Shown here piece by piece: positions 1 through 6,985 of a DNA stretch of 44,901 bases; the stretch's first letter is position 1; each line of letters begins with the position of its first letter. This DNA comes from Atopostipes sp043425375 (lineage in GTDB: Bacteria > Bacillota > Bacilli > Lactobacillales > Carnobacteriaceae_A): NCBI GenBank assembly GCA_043425375.1, contig JBHWQC010000065.1, positions 1 to 44,901 of the forward strand, read 5' to 3'. The notes under the pieces were generated by a model. That model did no database searches and was not told the origin of the DNA. It saw only the letters and a program-made list of their open reading frames with translations. The position numbers and the translations under genes were made by a program.

Positions 1-1
1 C

Positions 2-43
2 CGTATCGATACATTCACTGATTTGGTACAAAAATTAAATTAA
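2..43 (+). CDS. C-terminal end of an unidentified gene (partial)
   Basis: Only the last 13 codons are present, read in the frame that ends at the TAA at 41-43 (residues RIDTFTDLVQKLN). A rho-independent terminator follows within 15 bases, which supports this frame as the true end of a gene entering from the left. The fragment is too short to assign a family. Confidence 0.45.
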   Translation, partial: RIDTFTDLVQKLN

Positions 44-56
44 ACTTCTTTTAAAC

Positions 57-98
57 GAATTCTCACTTAGGCAAATACGTGAGAGTTCTTTTATTTTA
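57..98 (+). terminator. Rho-independent terminator after the left-edge gene
   Basis: The arms at 57-66 and 79-88 pair over ten positions with one G-U, around a 12-base loop, and a T-rich tract follows. It separates the truncated gene from the next one. A TATAAT at 102-107 just beyond could be the -10 box of the following gene, but no good -35 was found. Confidence 0.7.
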
Positions 99-146
99 TC
101 TTATAATAACTAATAAAAGAAAATCTTCAAGTTTGGAGCGAGTGCT

Positions 147-863
147 TTGTCAAATAATATGGAAAAATTTATAGCTGAATTCAATCGATTACATGATGCT
201 TTGCAAGACAAAGCGGGCACAACGGAGGACATTTTTACGTTATTGAAAAAAATGGAAAGAGACCCCGTCATTAGACGGTACAAAGATGAATTGCATGTGA
301 TCCGTAAGTTACGGAATCTTCTTATTCATGAAAAGAAAACGATTGATTACGATATTGCTATTCCATCTGAAAAAGCGATTGAGCAATTAAAGTTTATTCG
401 AAAACAAATCATTCAGCCGGCCACCGCCGGCCAATTCTTTAGCCGCCGGGTGTTTTGTTTTAATGCCGATGATTCGTTTAAGCGGTTGTTGTATTTTGTC
501 GACAAAAATCATTTGTACCAGTTTCCCATTTTCGACGAAGAGGGTTTGGCCGGTATTATTTCCCACAATGGGATTACAAATTGGCTGGCGCATAATCACT
601 CGAAAGGGCAGGTAGATTTGCGCGAGGTAGTAATCGCAGATATTATCGCGGATGAAGAAACGTATTATGATTATGAAGTGATTTCACCGGAGACGACGCT
701 GTTTGAAGTGGAAGAGATGTTTACGAAAAATTTACTGAAAGGGCGGAATCAATATTTGGTGCTGCTTTCGGATGCAGTCAATATTGAGCAGTGGGAGGAT
801 ATCAAAGGAATTATTACTCCCTGGGACTTGCCAAAGTTGTTTTCAGTGCTTGAAATCGAATAG
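147..863 (+). CDS. HEPN-motif/CBS-domain fusion protein
   Basis: This is a 238-residue soluble protein. The TTG at 147 is preferred because GGAG at 135-138 lies 8 bases upstream; an in-frame ATG follows at 159. The N-terminal ~90 residues look helical and contain RNLLIH, which fits the R-x4-H motif of HEPN domains (R followed by N, H four residues after). The rest resembles a pair of CBS modules: the first around residues 95-150 with the segment YQFPIFDEEGLAGIIS, the second around 160-235 ending in IKGIITPWDLPKLF. CBS pairs usually bind adenine nucleotides. HEPN domains are often RNases or nucleotide-binding helical bundles. I infer a nucleotide-sensing regulator or effector; no function is established. 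The gene stands alone, and a bidirectional terminator lies beyond it. Confidence 0.75.
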   Translation: MSNNMEKFIAEFNRLHDALQDKAGTTEDIFTLLKKMERDPVIRRYKDELHVIRKLRNLLIHEKKTIDYDIAIPSEKAIEQLKFIRKQIIQPATAGQFFSRRVFCFNADDSFKRLLYFVDKNHLYQFPIFDEEGLAGIISHNGITNWLAHNHSKGQVDLREVVIADIIADEETYYDYEVISPETTLFEVEEMFTKNLLKGRNQYLVLLSDAVNIEQWEDIKGIITPWDLPKLFSVLEIE

Positions 864-871
864 ACATAAAG

Positions 872-985
872 GACTTCTTCAATAGAAAGGTTTCCTGTAG
901 AAACGGAGCCCCGCGACATGAAATCGGATTTGGTATCGTAGAAATAGCTGCCGTGCGACCTGAATCTCAATTTGGCTTCTTCAAA
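872..985. repeat. Degenerate ~42-bp intergenic repeats, copy A
   Basis: Two recognisable units begin with CGACATGAAATC at 914 and CGACCTGAATCT at 956, a spacing of 42 bases, and share a GATTTGG/AATTTGG core. A more degenerate third unit may precede them: TAGAAACGGAGCCC lines up with TAGAAATAGCTGCC one period later. Related units occur at 32283-32425. No gene is visible here. Confidence 0.45.
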
Positions 986-987
986 AA

Positions 988-1036
988 AGTACCCTGTAAA
1001 TAGTTCGATTGATCGCTACTATTTATAGGGTACTTT
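988..1036. terminator. Bidirectional terminator between convergent genes
   Basis: A 16-bp stem (988-1003 with 1019-1034, one mismatch or G-U) encloses a 15-base loop. A-rich sequence precedes it and T-rich sequence follows, so it can end both the plus-strand HEPN/CBS gene and the minus-strand membrane-protein gene. Confidence 0.8.
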
Positions 1037-1041
1037 CTGCA

Positions 1042-1371
1042 TTATACTTGTTTTTTTCGCTTTTGAATATACAAGAGTAAATCTTTTAATATAAAATAAG
1101 CGATTGTTGAAGCAATATAGCCGTAAACGGCTGGTGTATCAAGCAAGAAATAAATCGCAATCAACATCACGCCGGTAATTAGGGCCAATAAACCCCAGCC
1201 CTCTTTTGTTCGCAGGCTAATGCCTTCTTTTGAAACAATCGCACCGAGAATAAAGCCCCATCCAAAACTTGTGGAAAAAGTAAAAGTCAAAATTCCAATG
1301 ATAGCGATGAGAATGCGAAGGATTGTTTCTGTTTTAAATCGATTGTTTATTGTGTTCAATGTTTCATTCAT
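1042..1371 (-). CDS. Small integral membrane protein, function unknown
   Basis: This 109-residue protein has about three or four hydrophobic helices (around residues 17-48, 60-78 and 80-100) and basic ends (KKRKKQV at the C terminus). I do not recognise the family. A GAAAGG immediately before the ATG at 1371 leaves almost no spacer, so the TTG at codon 5 is an alternative start. It ends at the shared bidirectional terminator and has no operon partner. Confidence 0.6.
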   Translation of the reverse strand: MNETLNTINNRFKTETILRILIAIIGILTFTFSTSFGWGFILGAIVSKEGISLRTKEGWGLLALITGVMLIAIYFLLDTPAVYGYIASTIAYFILKDLLLYIQKRKKQV

Positions 1372-1505
1372 CCTTTCAAATAAGCAAGAGAGGTATAAAC
1401 CAATCCTCTCCTATTTTAGCATAAAATGCGTCAATAATTTAGTCTAGAACAAATTCGGCCTTCATTTACTCATCATTTTTGGAAATCTTTGACGAATAAG
1501 CAAAG

Positions 1506-1543
1506 AAATACTCGTCACAACTTTCTTTCTGTGACGAGTATTT
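1506..1543 (-). terminator. Terminator downstream of the GNAT gene
   Basis: There is a near-perfect 14-bp stem (1506-1519 with 1530-1543) around a 10-base loop. On the minus strand it is followed by a short T-rich tract, placing it about 90 bases beyond the stop of the acetyltransferase gene. Confidence 0.7.
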
Positions 1544-1633
1544 TTTATTAGCGCTTCGCTTCTTTTCTCTTAAGTTTTTTAATATTTCTGGCTTAACTTA
1601 CCGGGCTTGGCTAAGACCGCCTATAAGCATTTC

Positions 1634-2395
1634 TTAGAGTTTCTTTAAAGCATGGATTTGACTGGCTATCTTTTGAAATCCTTGCGTTAAATACATTTCT
1701 CTGGGGGAAGCTTCTGTATCGGCCAATAGAATCACTTCTTTTCCAAGCATACTTGCTTGTTTTCTAACGTAATCAAGCAGTTCTGAAGCGACGCCTTTTT
1801 TTCTCCAAAAGGCAGCCGTTAATACGTTGTCTACTTCTAGATAATCTGCTGATTCAATGAGAAGAAGAGAGCCGATTGGTTCTTGTTTGATAGTCGCTAG
1901 CAAAAAGGAAACATTTGAGTGCTCATACTGATAACGGTAGAGATTTTGTTTAGCTTCAGCAAAAGATGGGCTTATGTTTCTGTCTTCATCAAAATTTAAA
2001 GCTAAAAAAGCCGCGAGAGTATTGTCCGTCACGCTTTGGATATGAACTGTTGGGTTCGAACGAGTTTTATTAAAGTGCTTTGGTGCAAGATGGAACAACT
2101 CGAGTTTTCCTATCTCATAACCTTTTTGACTGAGATAATCCAAAACTTCAAGATATAAGCCAGTATCTTTGGGCCAATGAAAGTTTAAATGATGCTGATT
2201 TAAAGAGATTTGGTAATCTGCCTGTATCTTTTCCAGCAAATGAAATTCAGCAAGAGTAGGATTAAAATACAGCTGTATATAGTTGGCCTCATAATAAAAG
2301 CCAAAAGATTCATTTGAATATTGGGTGAAAAGTTCGTTCTTTTCTACGATTTTACTAAAATGTTGAATATGTTGAAAGCTGGGTCGTTTCTTCAT
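1634..2395 (-). CDS. GNAT-family N-acetyltransferase
   Basis: This is a 253-residue soluble protein. The C-terminal half is a GNAT fold: beta strands FLLATIKQEPIGSLLLI and YLEVDNVLTAAF lead into the acetyl-CoA loop WRKKGVASELLDYV, followed by the terminal strand and helix ending MYLTQGFQKIASQIHALKKL. The N-terminal ~120 residues resemble the extra, degenerate GNAT half seen in two-domain members. The ATG at 2395 is preferred because GAGG lies five bases upstream; the reading frame extends to a GTG at 2413, but that start has no ribosome site. The substrate cannot be told from sequence. It is monocistronic. Confidence 0.8.
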   Translation of the reverse strand: MKKRPSFQHIQHFSKIVEKNELFTQYSNESFGFYYEANYIQLYFNPTLAEFHLLEKIQADYQISLNQHHLNFHWPKDTGLYLEVLDYLSQKGYEIGKLELFHLAPKHFNKTRSNPTVHIQSVTDNTLAAFLALNFDEDRNISPSFAEAKQNLYRYQYEHSNVSFLLATIKQEPIGSLLLIESADYLEVDNVLTAAFWRKKGVASELLDYVRKQASMLGKEVILLADTEASPREMYLTQGFQKIASQIHALKKL

Positions 2396-2413
2396 AGGTC
2401 CCTCTTTTTTCAC

Positions 2414-2721
2414 TAGTTATACGTTTATCTTATAAAATATACACGAAAGAATGTTACGAAAATGTTACTTTTATTAAAAATAATATTGCACATTTCAAAT
2501 AAAGAATCAAGTATGCAGAAAAGAGTTGACGAGAACTCAGACTAAAGTCTTAATGACAACGATACGGAAACGAATTCAAAAAAACAATACTGTTCGCATT
2601 GTATTGCAAAATTACAAATAAATGACAAATGAAAAAGCCTATTCCATTTTCAAAGAAAGGCTGTTAGGATACTTGTAGTTCAAGACAACAGAACACATTT
2701 CCAATGTAGAGGAGTCCTAAA
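2414..2721. other. 308-bp intergenic region between divergent genes
   Basis: This region holds no gene. It contains a perfect WalR-box-like direct repeat at 2452-2468 and a weaker one in the opposite orientation at 2611-2627 (TGTCAT-N5-TGTAAT on the minus strand, one mismatch). The ribosome site of the M23 hydrolase is at 2709-2716. No convincing sigma-A -35/-10 pair was found for either gene. Confidence 0.5.
2452..2468 (+). promoter_or_regulatory. Candidate WalR (YycF) box
   Basis: TGTTAC-N5-TGTTAC fits the published WalR consensus TGTWAH-N5-TGTWAH at all twelve defined positions. WalR controls cell-wall hydrolase genes in Firmicutes, and the next plus-strand gene is an M23 hydrolase. The site is 254 bases from that start codon, farther than usual, so the link needs a mapped transcription start. 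Confidence 0.5.
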
Positions 2722-4113
2722 TTGAAAAAGAAGAAACTATTTTCAATACTTACTTCTACAGCAATTTTTCTTTCTGTAAATTCCACTTTTGCACCAACAG
2801 TCGGTGCGAGTTCTCAAAAATTAAATGAGTTACAAAGTGAACAACAAGAATTAAATAGACAATCCGGCCAAATTAGTGGCGAAATCAGTGACCGCGAAGC
2901 AAAAATGCAGTCACTTGAATCAGAACGCCAACAATTAAAAAAAGATATTGAACAAATTCAGGCAAATATTGATGATGTCCTTAGCCAGATTAAAACACAA
3001 GAAGAAGAAATTGCTCGCTTAGAAGAAGAAATTGAACAACTAAACAAAGAAATTGAAATTTTAAAAGATAATATTGAAAAAAGAGAAGCTGCTCTTTCTG
3101 AACAAGCACGCAGTGTCCAAAAAACCGGCGCACCGTCTAATGTCATAGATATTGTTATATCTGCTGAAAGTCTAACAGAATTAGTGGGTAAAATGGAAGT
3201 CATAAGCCTATTAGTGAATAGTAATAACAGTATGATGGAAGACCAGATCGCAGATAAAGAAGCTGTGGAAGCGAAAGCAGCAGAAGTTGAACAAGCTAAA
3301 GTAGAGACGACTGAAGTCAAAATGGCTTTAGAAATTTCTCGAAACAATTTAGTGGCTCAACGAATGGAATTAGACAATAAAATTCAAATCGTTGCTGAAA
3401 ATTACGACTTGACTAACGCAGAACGCGAACAATTAGTCGGACAGCAAAATGAAATTGCAGCAAAAACAAGTGAACTAGATAAACAAGTCAAAGAAGAGAA
3501 AGCAAGAATTGCTGCCGAAGAAAAAGCACGCAAAGAACGTGAAGAAGCGGCAAGAAAACAAGCAGAAGCTGAAGCGAGAAAACAAGCGGAAGCTGCAGCA
3601 AGACAACGCGCTGAAGCTGAAAAAGCGGCTGCGCAAAAATCAGCAAGTGTACAGGCATCATCTAGCCAAAAAACTTCTGCACCGGCACCTGCGCCAGTAG
3701 CAGCACCGGCTCCAGCCCCTGCAAATACAGGCGGTTGGGTCCGTCCAGCAAGTGGTCCTGTCACCTCGGAATTTGGTTACCGTATCCACCCAGTTTATGG
3801 AACAAGCCGACTCCATGCAGGGATTGATATTGGTGGCGGCGGCTCGATTCGCGCAGCCAAAGCGGGAACTGTTCGTACAGCTTCTTATAGTCCGACACTT
3901 GGTTACCACGTAGAAATTGATCATGGCGGCGGCATCTTGACTCGTTATGGCCACATGACAGCTGGTTTACAAGTGGCACCTGGTCAAAGTGTATCAGCCG
4001 GCCAAACGCTTGGTACAATGGGGACAACTGGAACTTCTACAGGGGTTCATTTGCACTTTGAAGTGCGTGAAAATTGGAACCCAGTCAATCCAAGAAGATA
4101 CGTCGGTTTTTAA
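2722..4113 (+). CDS. Secreted M23 peptidoglycan hydrolase with PcsB-like coiled coil
   Basis: This 463-residue protein starts at TTG 2722 behind GAGGAG at 2710-2715. A signal peptide (lysines, a hydrophobic core, then VGAS near residue 30) leads into a long coiled coil (about 32-270) with a central conserved patch around ISAESLTELVGKMEVISLL. An Ala/Glu/Lys-rich helix and a Pro/Ala linker (about 305-340) follow. The C-terminal LytM/M23 domain carries the zinc ligands in HAGIDIG and HLHFE, plus GHM in the middle, so it should be an active endopeptidase cutting cross-linking peptides. The coiled coil matches the FtsX-docking type of PcsB, so control by FtsEX is a family-based inference. The gene at 30727 shares this N-terminal half but has another catalytic domain. 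It appears monocistronic, with a terminator 12 bases on. Confidence 0.92.
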   Translation: MKKKKLFSILTSTAIFLSVNSTFAPTVGASSQKLNELQSEQQELNRQSGQISGEISDREAKMQSLESERQQLKKDIEQIQANIDDVLSQIKTQEEEIARLEEEIEQLNKEIEILKDNIEKREAALSEQARSVQKTGAPSNVIDIVISAESLTELVGKMEVISLLVNSNNSMMEDQIADKEAVEAKAAEVEQAKVETTEVKMALEISRNNLVAQRMELDNKIQIVAENYDLTNAEREQLVGQQNEIAAKTSELDKQVKEEKARIAAEEKARKEREEAARKQAEAEARKQAEAAARQRAEAEKAAAQKSASVQASSSQKTSAPAPAPVAAPAPAPANTGGWVRPASGPVTSEFGYRIHPVYGTSRLHAGIDIGGGGSIRAAKAGTVRTASYSPTLGYHVEIDHGGGILTRYGHMTAGLQVAPGQSVSAGQTLGTMGTTGTSTGVHLHFEVRENWNPVNPRRYVGF

Positions 4114-4124
4114 TTTAATAACTG

Positions 4125-4170
4125 AAAAAAGCACATTAAATGATTGAAAAATTATTTGATGTGTTTTTTA
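4125..4170 (+). terminator. Terminator after the M23 hydrolase
   Basis: A long A-rich/T-rich stem pairs AAAAAAGCACATTAAATGA at 4125-4143 with the segment ending in TTTTTT at about 4169, with a few G-U pairs. It lies directly downstream of the hydrolase stop codon. Confidence 0.7.
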
Positions 4171-4224
4171 ATGCAATTAGTCTTTGAAAAATGTATGATT
4201 GAAAGGAAAGGTAAGAGGTGAAGG

Positions 4225-4998
4225 ATGATGCATCATATTACATCAACAAATAATCAACAAATCAAAGACTGGAAGAAATTATTGACCCGCCGTGAACGCG
4301 AGAAAAAGAATCGCTATTTGATTGAAGGCTATCATTTAGTCGAAGAAGCGCTTAAATATCGGGCAGATCATATACAACATATTATGGTGCGAGAAGATGT
4401 GTTGGAAGAAGAAGACTTTAGCGCCTTAGATGTGAACGAGAACAACTTAACCGTGCTTTCTGAAGATGTAGCTAAAGAAATTAGTGATACAGAAACAAGT
4501 CAAGGTATTTATGCCGAATTGGCTATCGAAAAACAAACCTTTCCAAAAGAAATTACCGGACCCTTTTTATTAGTTGATGCGGTTCAAGATCCGGGAAATG
4601 TGGGAACTATGATTCGGACGGCGGACGCAGCTGGTTTTCAAGGGGTTTTTCTAGGAAAAGGAACAGTTGATTTATACAATTCAAAAACCTTACGTGCAGC
4701 GCAAGGCAGTCATTTTCATTTAGAAATTTACGAAGGTGTCCTTGAGGACTTTATGATTGCATTTAAATCCAACGACTATCCCATTTTAGGAACGGCTTTA
4801 AATCTGGAAGCGTCGTCTTATAAAGAACTTAGCTACAACACCCCCTTTGCCTTAGTCGTCGGCAATGAGGGCGCGGGTATTCGACCAGAATTATTAGGTT
4901 TTATTGATCAAAATGTGTACATTCCAATGAGAGGCCAAGCGGAATCTTTAAACGTAGCGATTGCAGCAAGTCTTTTAATGTTTCAATTAAATGAATAA
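4225..4998 (+). CDS. TrmH/SpoU-family RNA 2'-O-methyltransferase
   Basis: This 257-residue protein transfers methyl from S-adenosylmethionine to a ribose 2'-OH in rRNA or tRNA. The N-terminal ~90 residues form a substrate-binding domain (EKKNRYLIEGYHLVEEALK). The SPOUT knot motifs are all visible: VQDPGNVGTMIRTADAAGF (motif 1, with its N and R), ALVVGNEGAGI (motif 2) and IPMRGQAESLNVAIAASLL (motif 3). It resembles Bacillus YsgA or RlmB-like proteins; the exact nucleotide target is not inferable. The start is at the first of two tandem ATGs, 4225 or 4228. Its end overlaps the ORF of the next gene, suggesting one transcript. In many Firmicutes this gene lies near pheST, as here. Confidence 0.9.
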   Translation: MMHHITSTNNQQIKDWKKLLTRREREKKNRYLIEGYHLVEEALKYRADHIQHIMVREDVLEEEDFSALDVNENNLTVLSEDVAKEISDTETSQGIYAELAIEKQTFPKEITGPFLLVDAVQDPGNVGTMIRTADAAGFQGVFLGKGTVDLYNSKTLRAAQGSHFHLEIYEGVLEDFMIAFKSNDYPILGTALNLEASSYKELSYNTPFALVVGNEGAGIRPELLGFIDQNVYIPMRGQAESLNVAIAASLLMFQLNE

Positions 4999-5014
4999 GA
5001 AAGAAGGGGTCGTC

Positions 5015-5959
5015 ATGACAAAACAAATCTTAATTCTTTTTGAACTACTCGATGATCAAATGAAAGAACTGGAAAAAACGGCGGTCGATTATGAAATTAT
5101 CGACTCGCTTGATGAAGCGCAAGCAGACAAATTGGAAATCGTCTTGGGATGGTCGGATGGTCTTCTTCCATTTATCGAAGATGAAGGCAGTCAGCTGAAA
5201 TGGGTGCAGTATCCTTTTGCGGGAGTGGACGAGTTGCCGCTTGAATTGTTTGAAGAAAAAGGAATCCTGTTGACCAGTGGTAGCGGCATCCATACGTATG
5301 CAGTGGCGGAATCGGCGATAGGCTTGTTGCTGGGTTACACACGCGGAATCGTTAAAGCGGCTTACAATAAGCAAAAGGAAGAATGGGTTGATGAGAAGAA
5401 CCTGTATGAATTGCATGGAAAAACAATGATGATTGTCGGGATTGGAAATATTGGCCAACATCTGGCGCAAGTGGCCAAAGGTTTTGGCATGCAAACAATT
5501 GGGATTAATCGAAGCGGCCGGACAGTTAAGCATATGGACAAGCAGTATGTGCAAGAAGATTTAGCAGAGGTGATTGCCGAAGCGGATATCGTGGTAAATA
5601 TTTTACCAGCGACGAAAGAAACAAAACATCTATTTGACAAAGACCTTATTTCTAAAATGAAAGAGGGTGCCATTTTCATTAATGTCGGTCGCGGAGAAAC
5701 AGTCGATACAGAAGCACTGCTGGAGGCGTTGGACAATGGACAACTATTCTTTGCTGGATTGGACGTCTTTGAACAAGAGCCATTACCAAAAGGACATCCC
5801 ATTTGGACGCATGAGAAAATCGTGATGACCCCTCATATTGCCGGACGGGTTGAAAATTATCCAAAACACCTATATCCAATATTTAACGAAAATTTCAAGG
5901 CATTCCAACAAGAAAAAGAGTTGCCTAAAAACCTCGTTGAACTTGAGAGTGGGTATTAA
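5015..5959 (+). CDS. D-isomer-specific 2-hydroxyacid dehydrogenase family protein
   Basis: This 314-residue NAD(P)-dependent oxidoreductase acts on 2-hydroxyacids or 2-ketoacids. The frame is open from 4991, overlapping the methyltransferase end, but AAGAAGGGG at 5001-5009 sits correctly for the ATG at 5015. The Rossmann motif is GIGNIG at about 142-147. The catalytic triad of the family is present: Arg226 in NVGRGE, Glu255 in DVFEQEP and His274 in TPHIAG. The N-terminal part is the split catalytic domain (WVQYPFAGVDELPLELF). The substrate is unknown; it is closest in layout to phosphoglycerate-dehydrogenase-like or glyoxylate-reductase-like proteins. Only a weak hairpin follows at 5972-5990, with no T-run directly after it. 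Confidence 0.87.
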   Translation: MTKQILILFELLDDQMKELEKTAVDYEIIDSLDEAQADKLEIVLGWSDGLLPFIEDEGSQLKWVQYPFAGVDELPLELFEEKGILLTSGSGIHTYAVAESAIGLLLGYTRGIVKAAYNKQKEEWVDEKNLYELHGKTMMIVGIGNIGQHLAQVAKGFGMQTIGINRSGRTVKHMDKQYVQEDLAEVIAEADIVVNILPATKETKHLFDKDLISKMKEGAIFINVGRGETVDTEALLEALDNGQLFFAGLDVFEQEPLPKGHPIWTHEKIVMTPHIAGRVENYPKHLYPIFNENFKAFQQEKELPKNLVELESGY

Positions 5960-6049
5960 AAAGTTTTGGTATAAGGTTAAGGAAACCTTAAGATTTGCTA
6001 TTTTTTCAGAAAATTAACGAAAATCCCTTTAAATTCTCCCCTAATACTG

Positions 6050-6055
6050 TATAAT
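6050..6055 (+). promoter_or_regulatory. Probable -10 box for the HD-domain gene
   Basis: TATAAT at 6050-6055 lies 90 bases upstream of the HD-gene start in a gene-free region. The -35 region (CTTTAA at 17 bases) is poor, so promoter strength is uncertain. Confidence 0.4.
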
Positions 6056-6144
6056 AAGAACTGTTCCAAGAAATTAAATCATCTTATGATTTTTCAAACG
6101 AGATGAATCGTTCCAATATCCACTAAATTAAAAGGAGAATGTTG

Positions 6145-6669
6145 ATGGAATTCGTTCGTGCTACTTGGGAAAACGATAAGGAATATATGAGCATTGTTGG
6201 AGACTTACTGAAAAATAAAAAGCTGCAACAATTAGACGACATTACACATCATCATTATACAACGCGTCTCGTACATAGTCTCTTTGTATCGTATGTCAGC
6301 TACAAAGTAGCTAAATCAATGAATTTAGACTATGTGTCAACTGCAAGAGCGGGTCTTTTACATGACTTTTTCTTAGAAGAACGGGAAGAAGTAGAGATGC
6401 TAGGGCTTGGATCTCATAATTGTGCACATCCCAAAATTGCTTTAAAAAATGCAGAAAAAATTACAGACTTAAATAAAGTTGAAAAAGATATTATTTTAAA
6501 GCACATGTTTTTATGTACGTTTAAAATCCGATTCCCACGTTATCAAGAAAGTTTTATTGTTTCAATGGTCGACAAGTATTGTGCGATTTCAGAAGTAACA
6601 AAACCTTCACGTGACTGGGCAAAAGAACTTATTGACCGCGTACAGGCAAAAGTAACAACTACCGCTTAA
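6145..6669 (+). CDS. HD-domain phosphohydrolase-like protein
   Basis: This 174-residue protein starts at ATG 6145, placed 7 bases after AAAGGAG (6131-6137); the ATG at 6139 is too close to that site. The HD metal set is visible: His44 (RLVHSLFVSY), His73-Asp74 (LLHDFF) and Asp143 (MVDKYC). HD proteins hydrolyse phosphate esters, often of nucleotides, so this is probably an active metal-dependent hydrolase with unknown substrate. The family is found in low-GC Gram-positives, usually simply as an HD domain-containing protein. It has its own promoter-like TATAAT and a terminator at 6697, so it is likely monocistronic. Confidence 0.82.
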   Translation: MEFVRATWENDKEYMSIVGDLLKNKKLQQLDDITHHHYTTRLVHSLFVSYVSYKVAKSMNLDYVSTARAGLLHDFFLEEREEVEMLGLGSHNCAHPKIALKNAEKITDLNKVEKDIILKHMFLCTFKIRFPRYQESFIVSMVDKYCAISEVTKPSRDWAKELIDRVQAKVTTTA

Positions 6670-6696
6670 GTTCTTACATTCATTAAACAAATTTAG

Positions 6697-6738
6697 AAAT
6701 CCTCTGTCTATCTTAAGCGATGGCGGAGGATTTTTTGT
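6697..6738 (+). terminator. Terminator after the HD-domain gene
   Basis: AAATCCTC at 6697-6704 pairs with GAGGATTT at 6726-6733 and runs into a T tract; the upper stem is less regular. Confidence 0.65.
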
Positions 6739-6739
6739 G

Positions 6740-6985
6740 CCCTCACTCTTGGGAGAAAAAAAGATCTGGTGGTAGGAACAACAGCAAAGAACGATATCAA
6801 TCCTATAAGAAGGATTGTGCGCGAAGATCATCACTTTCGGGGCTTATTTTTACTTTTTACAATCCTTTTTGTTTCTCCAGCAAAACAGGGGAAGTAAAAG
6901 CAAATATTTGTTACAATTAAAAAGTAAGCACCTATGAAACACTTTATATAAAAAAGATAACTGAGGATGACGGGGAGTTGGAGAG
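6740..6985 (+). promoter_or_regulatory. mgtE leader region with possible alternative hairpins
   Basis: There is no convincing gene in this gap. CAATCCT at 6798-6804 can pair with AGGATTG at 6811-6817. The same AGGATTGT can instead pair with ACAATCCT at 6859-6866, which is followed directly by TTTT, giving a terminator-like alternative. This arrangement could form an attenuator for the Mg transporter, but I could not recognise a classical M-box core. A short open frame at 6720-6920 has no start context or conserved look and is not called. Confidence 0.3.

Noticed and set aside
749..970. 73-codon minus-strand open frame over the HEPN/CBS gene end
   Set aside because: It overlaps the real gene and the repeat region; no ribosome site or recognisable features.
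3402..3764. Long open frames antisense to the M23 hydrolase
   Set aside because: They arise from Ala/Glu/Pro-rich codons read backwards; the low-complexity Ala/Ser/Cys translations have no protein-like features.
4991..5014. Upstream start of the dehydrogenase at 4991
   Set aside because: That start would place the ribosome site inside the coding region; AAGAAGGGG fits the ATG at 5015.
5972..5990. Hairpin TAAGGTT/AACCTTA after the dehydrogenase gene
   Set aside because: Seven-base A/T-rich stem with no T-run directly after it; not strong enough to list as a terminator.
6720..6920. 66-codon open frame between the HD-domain gene and mgtE
   Set aside because: It starts inside a terminator stem, has no ribosome site, and its basic/Ser-rich translation looks like chance.
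6740..6985. Classical M-box riboswitch before mgtE
   Set aside because: The expected conserved core was not recognisable; only alternative hairpins could be supported.
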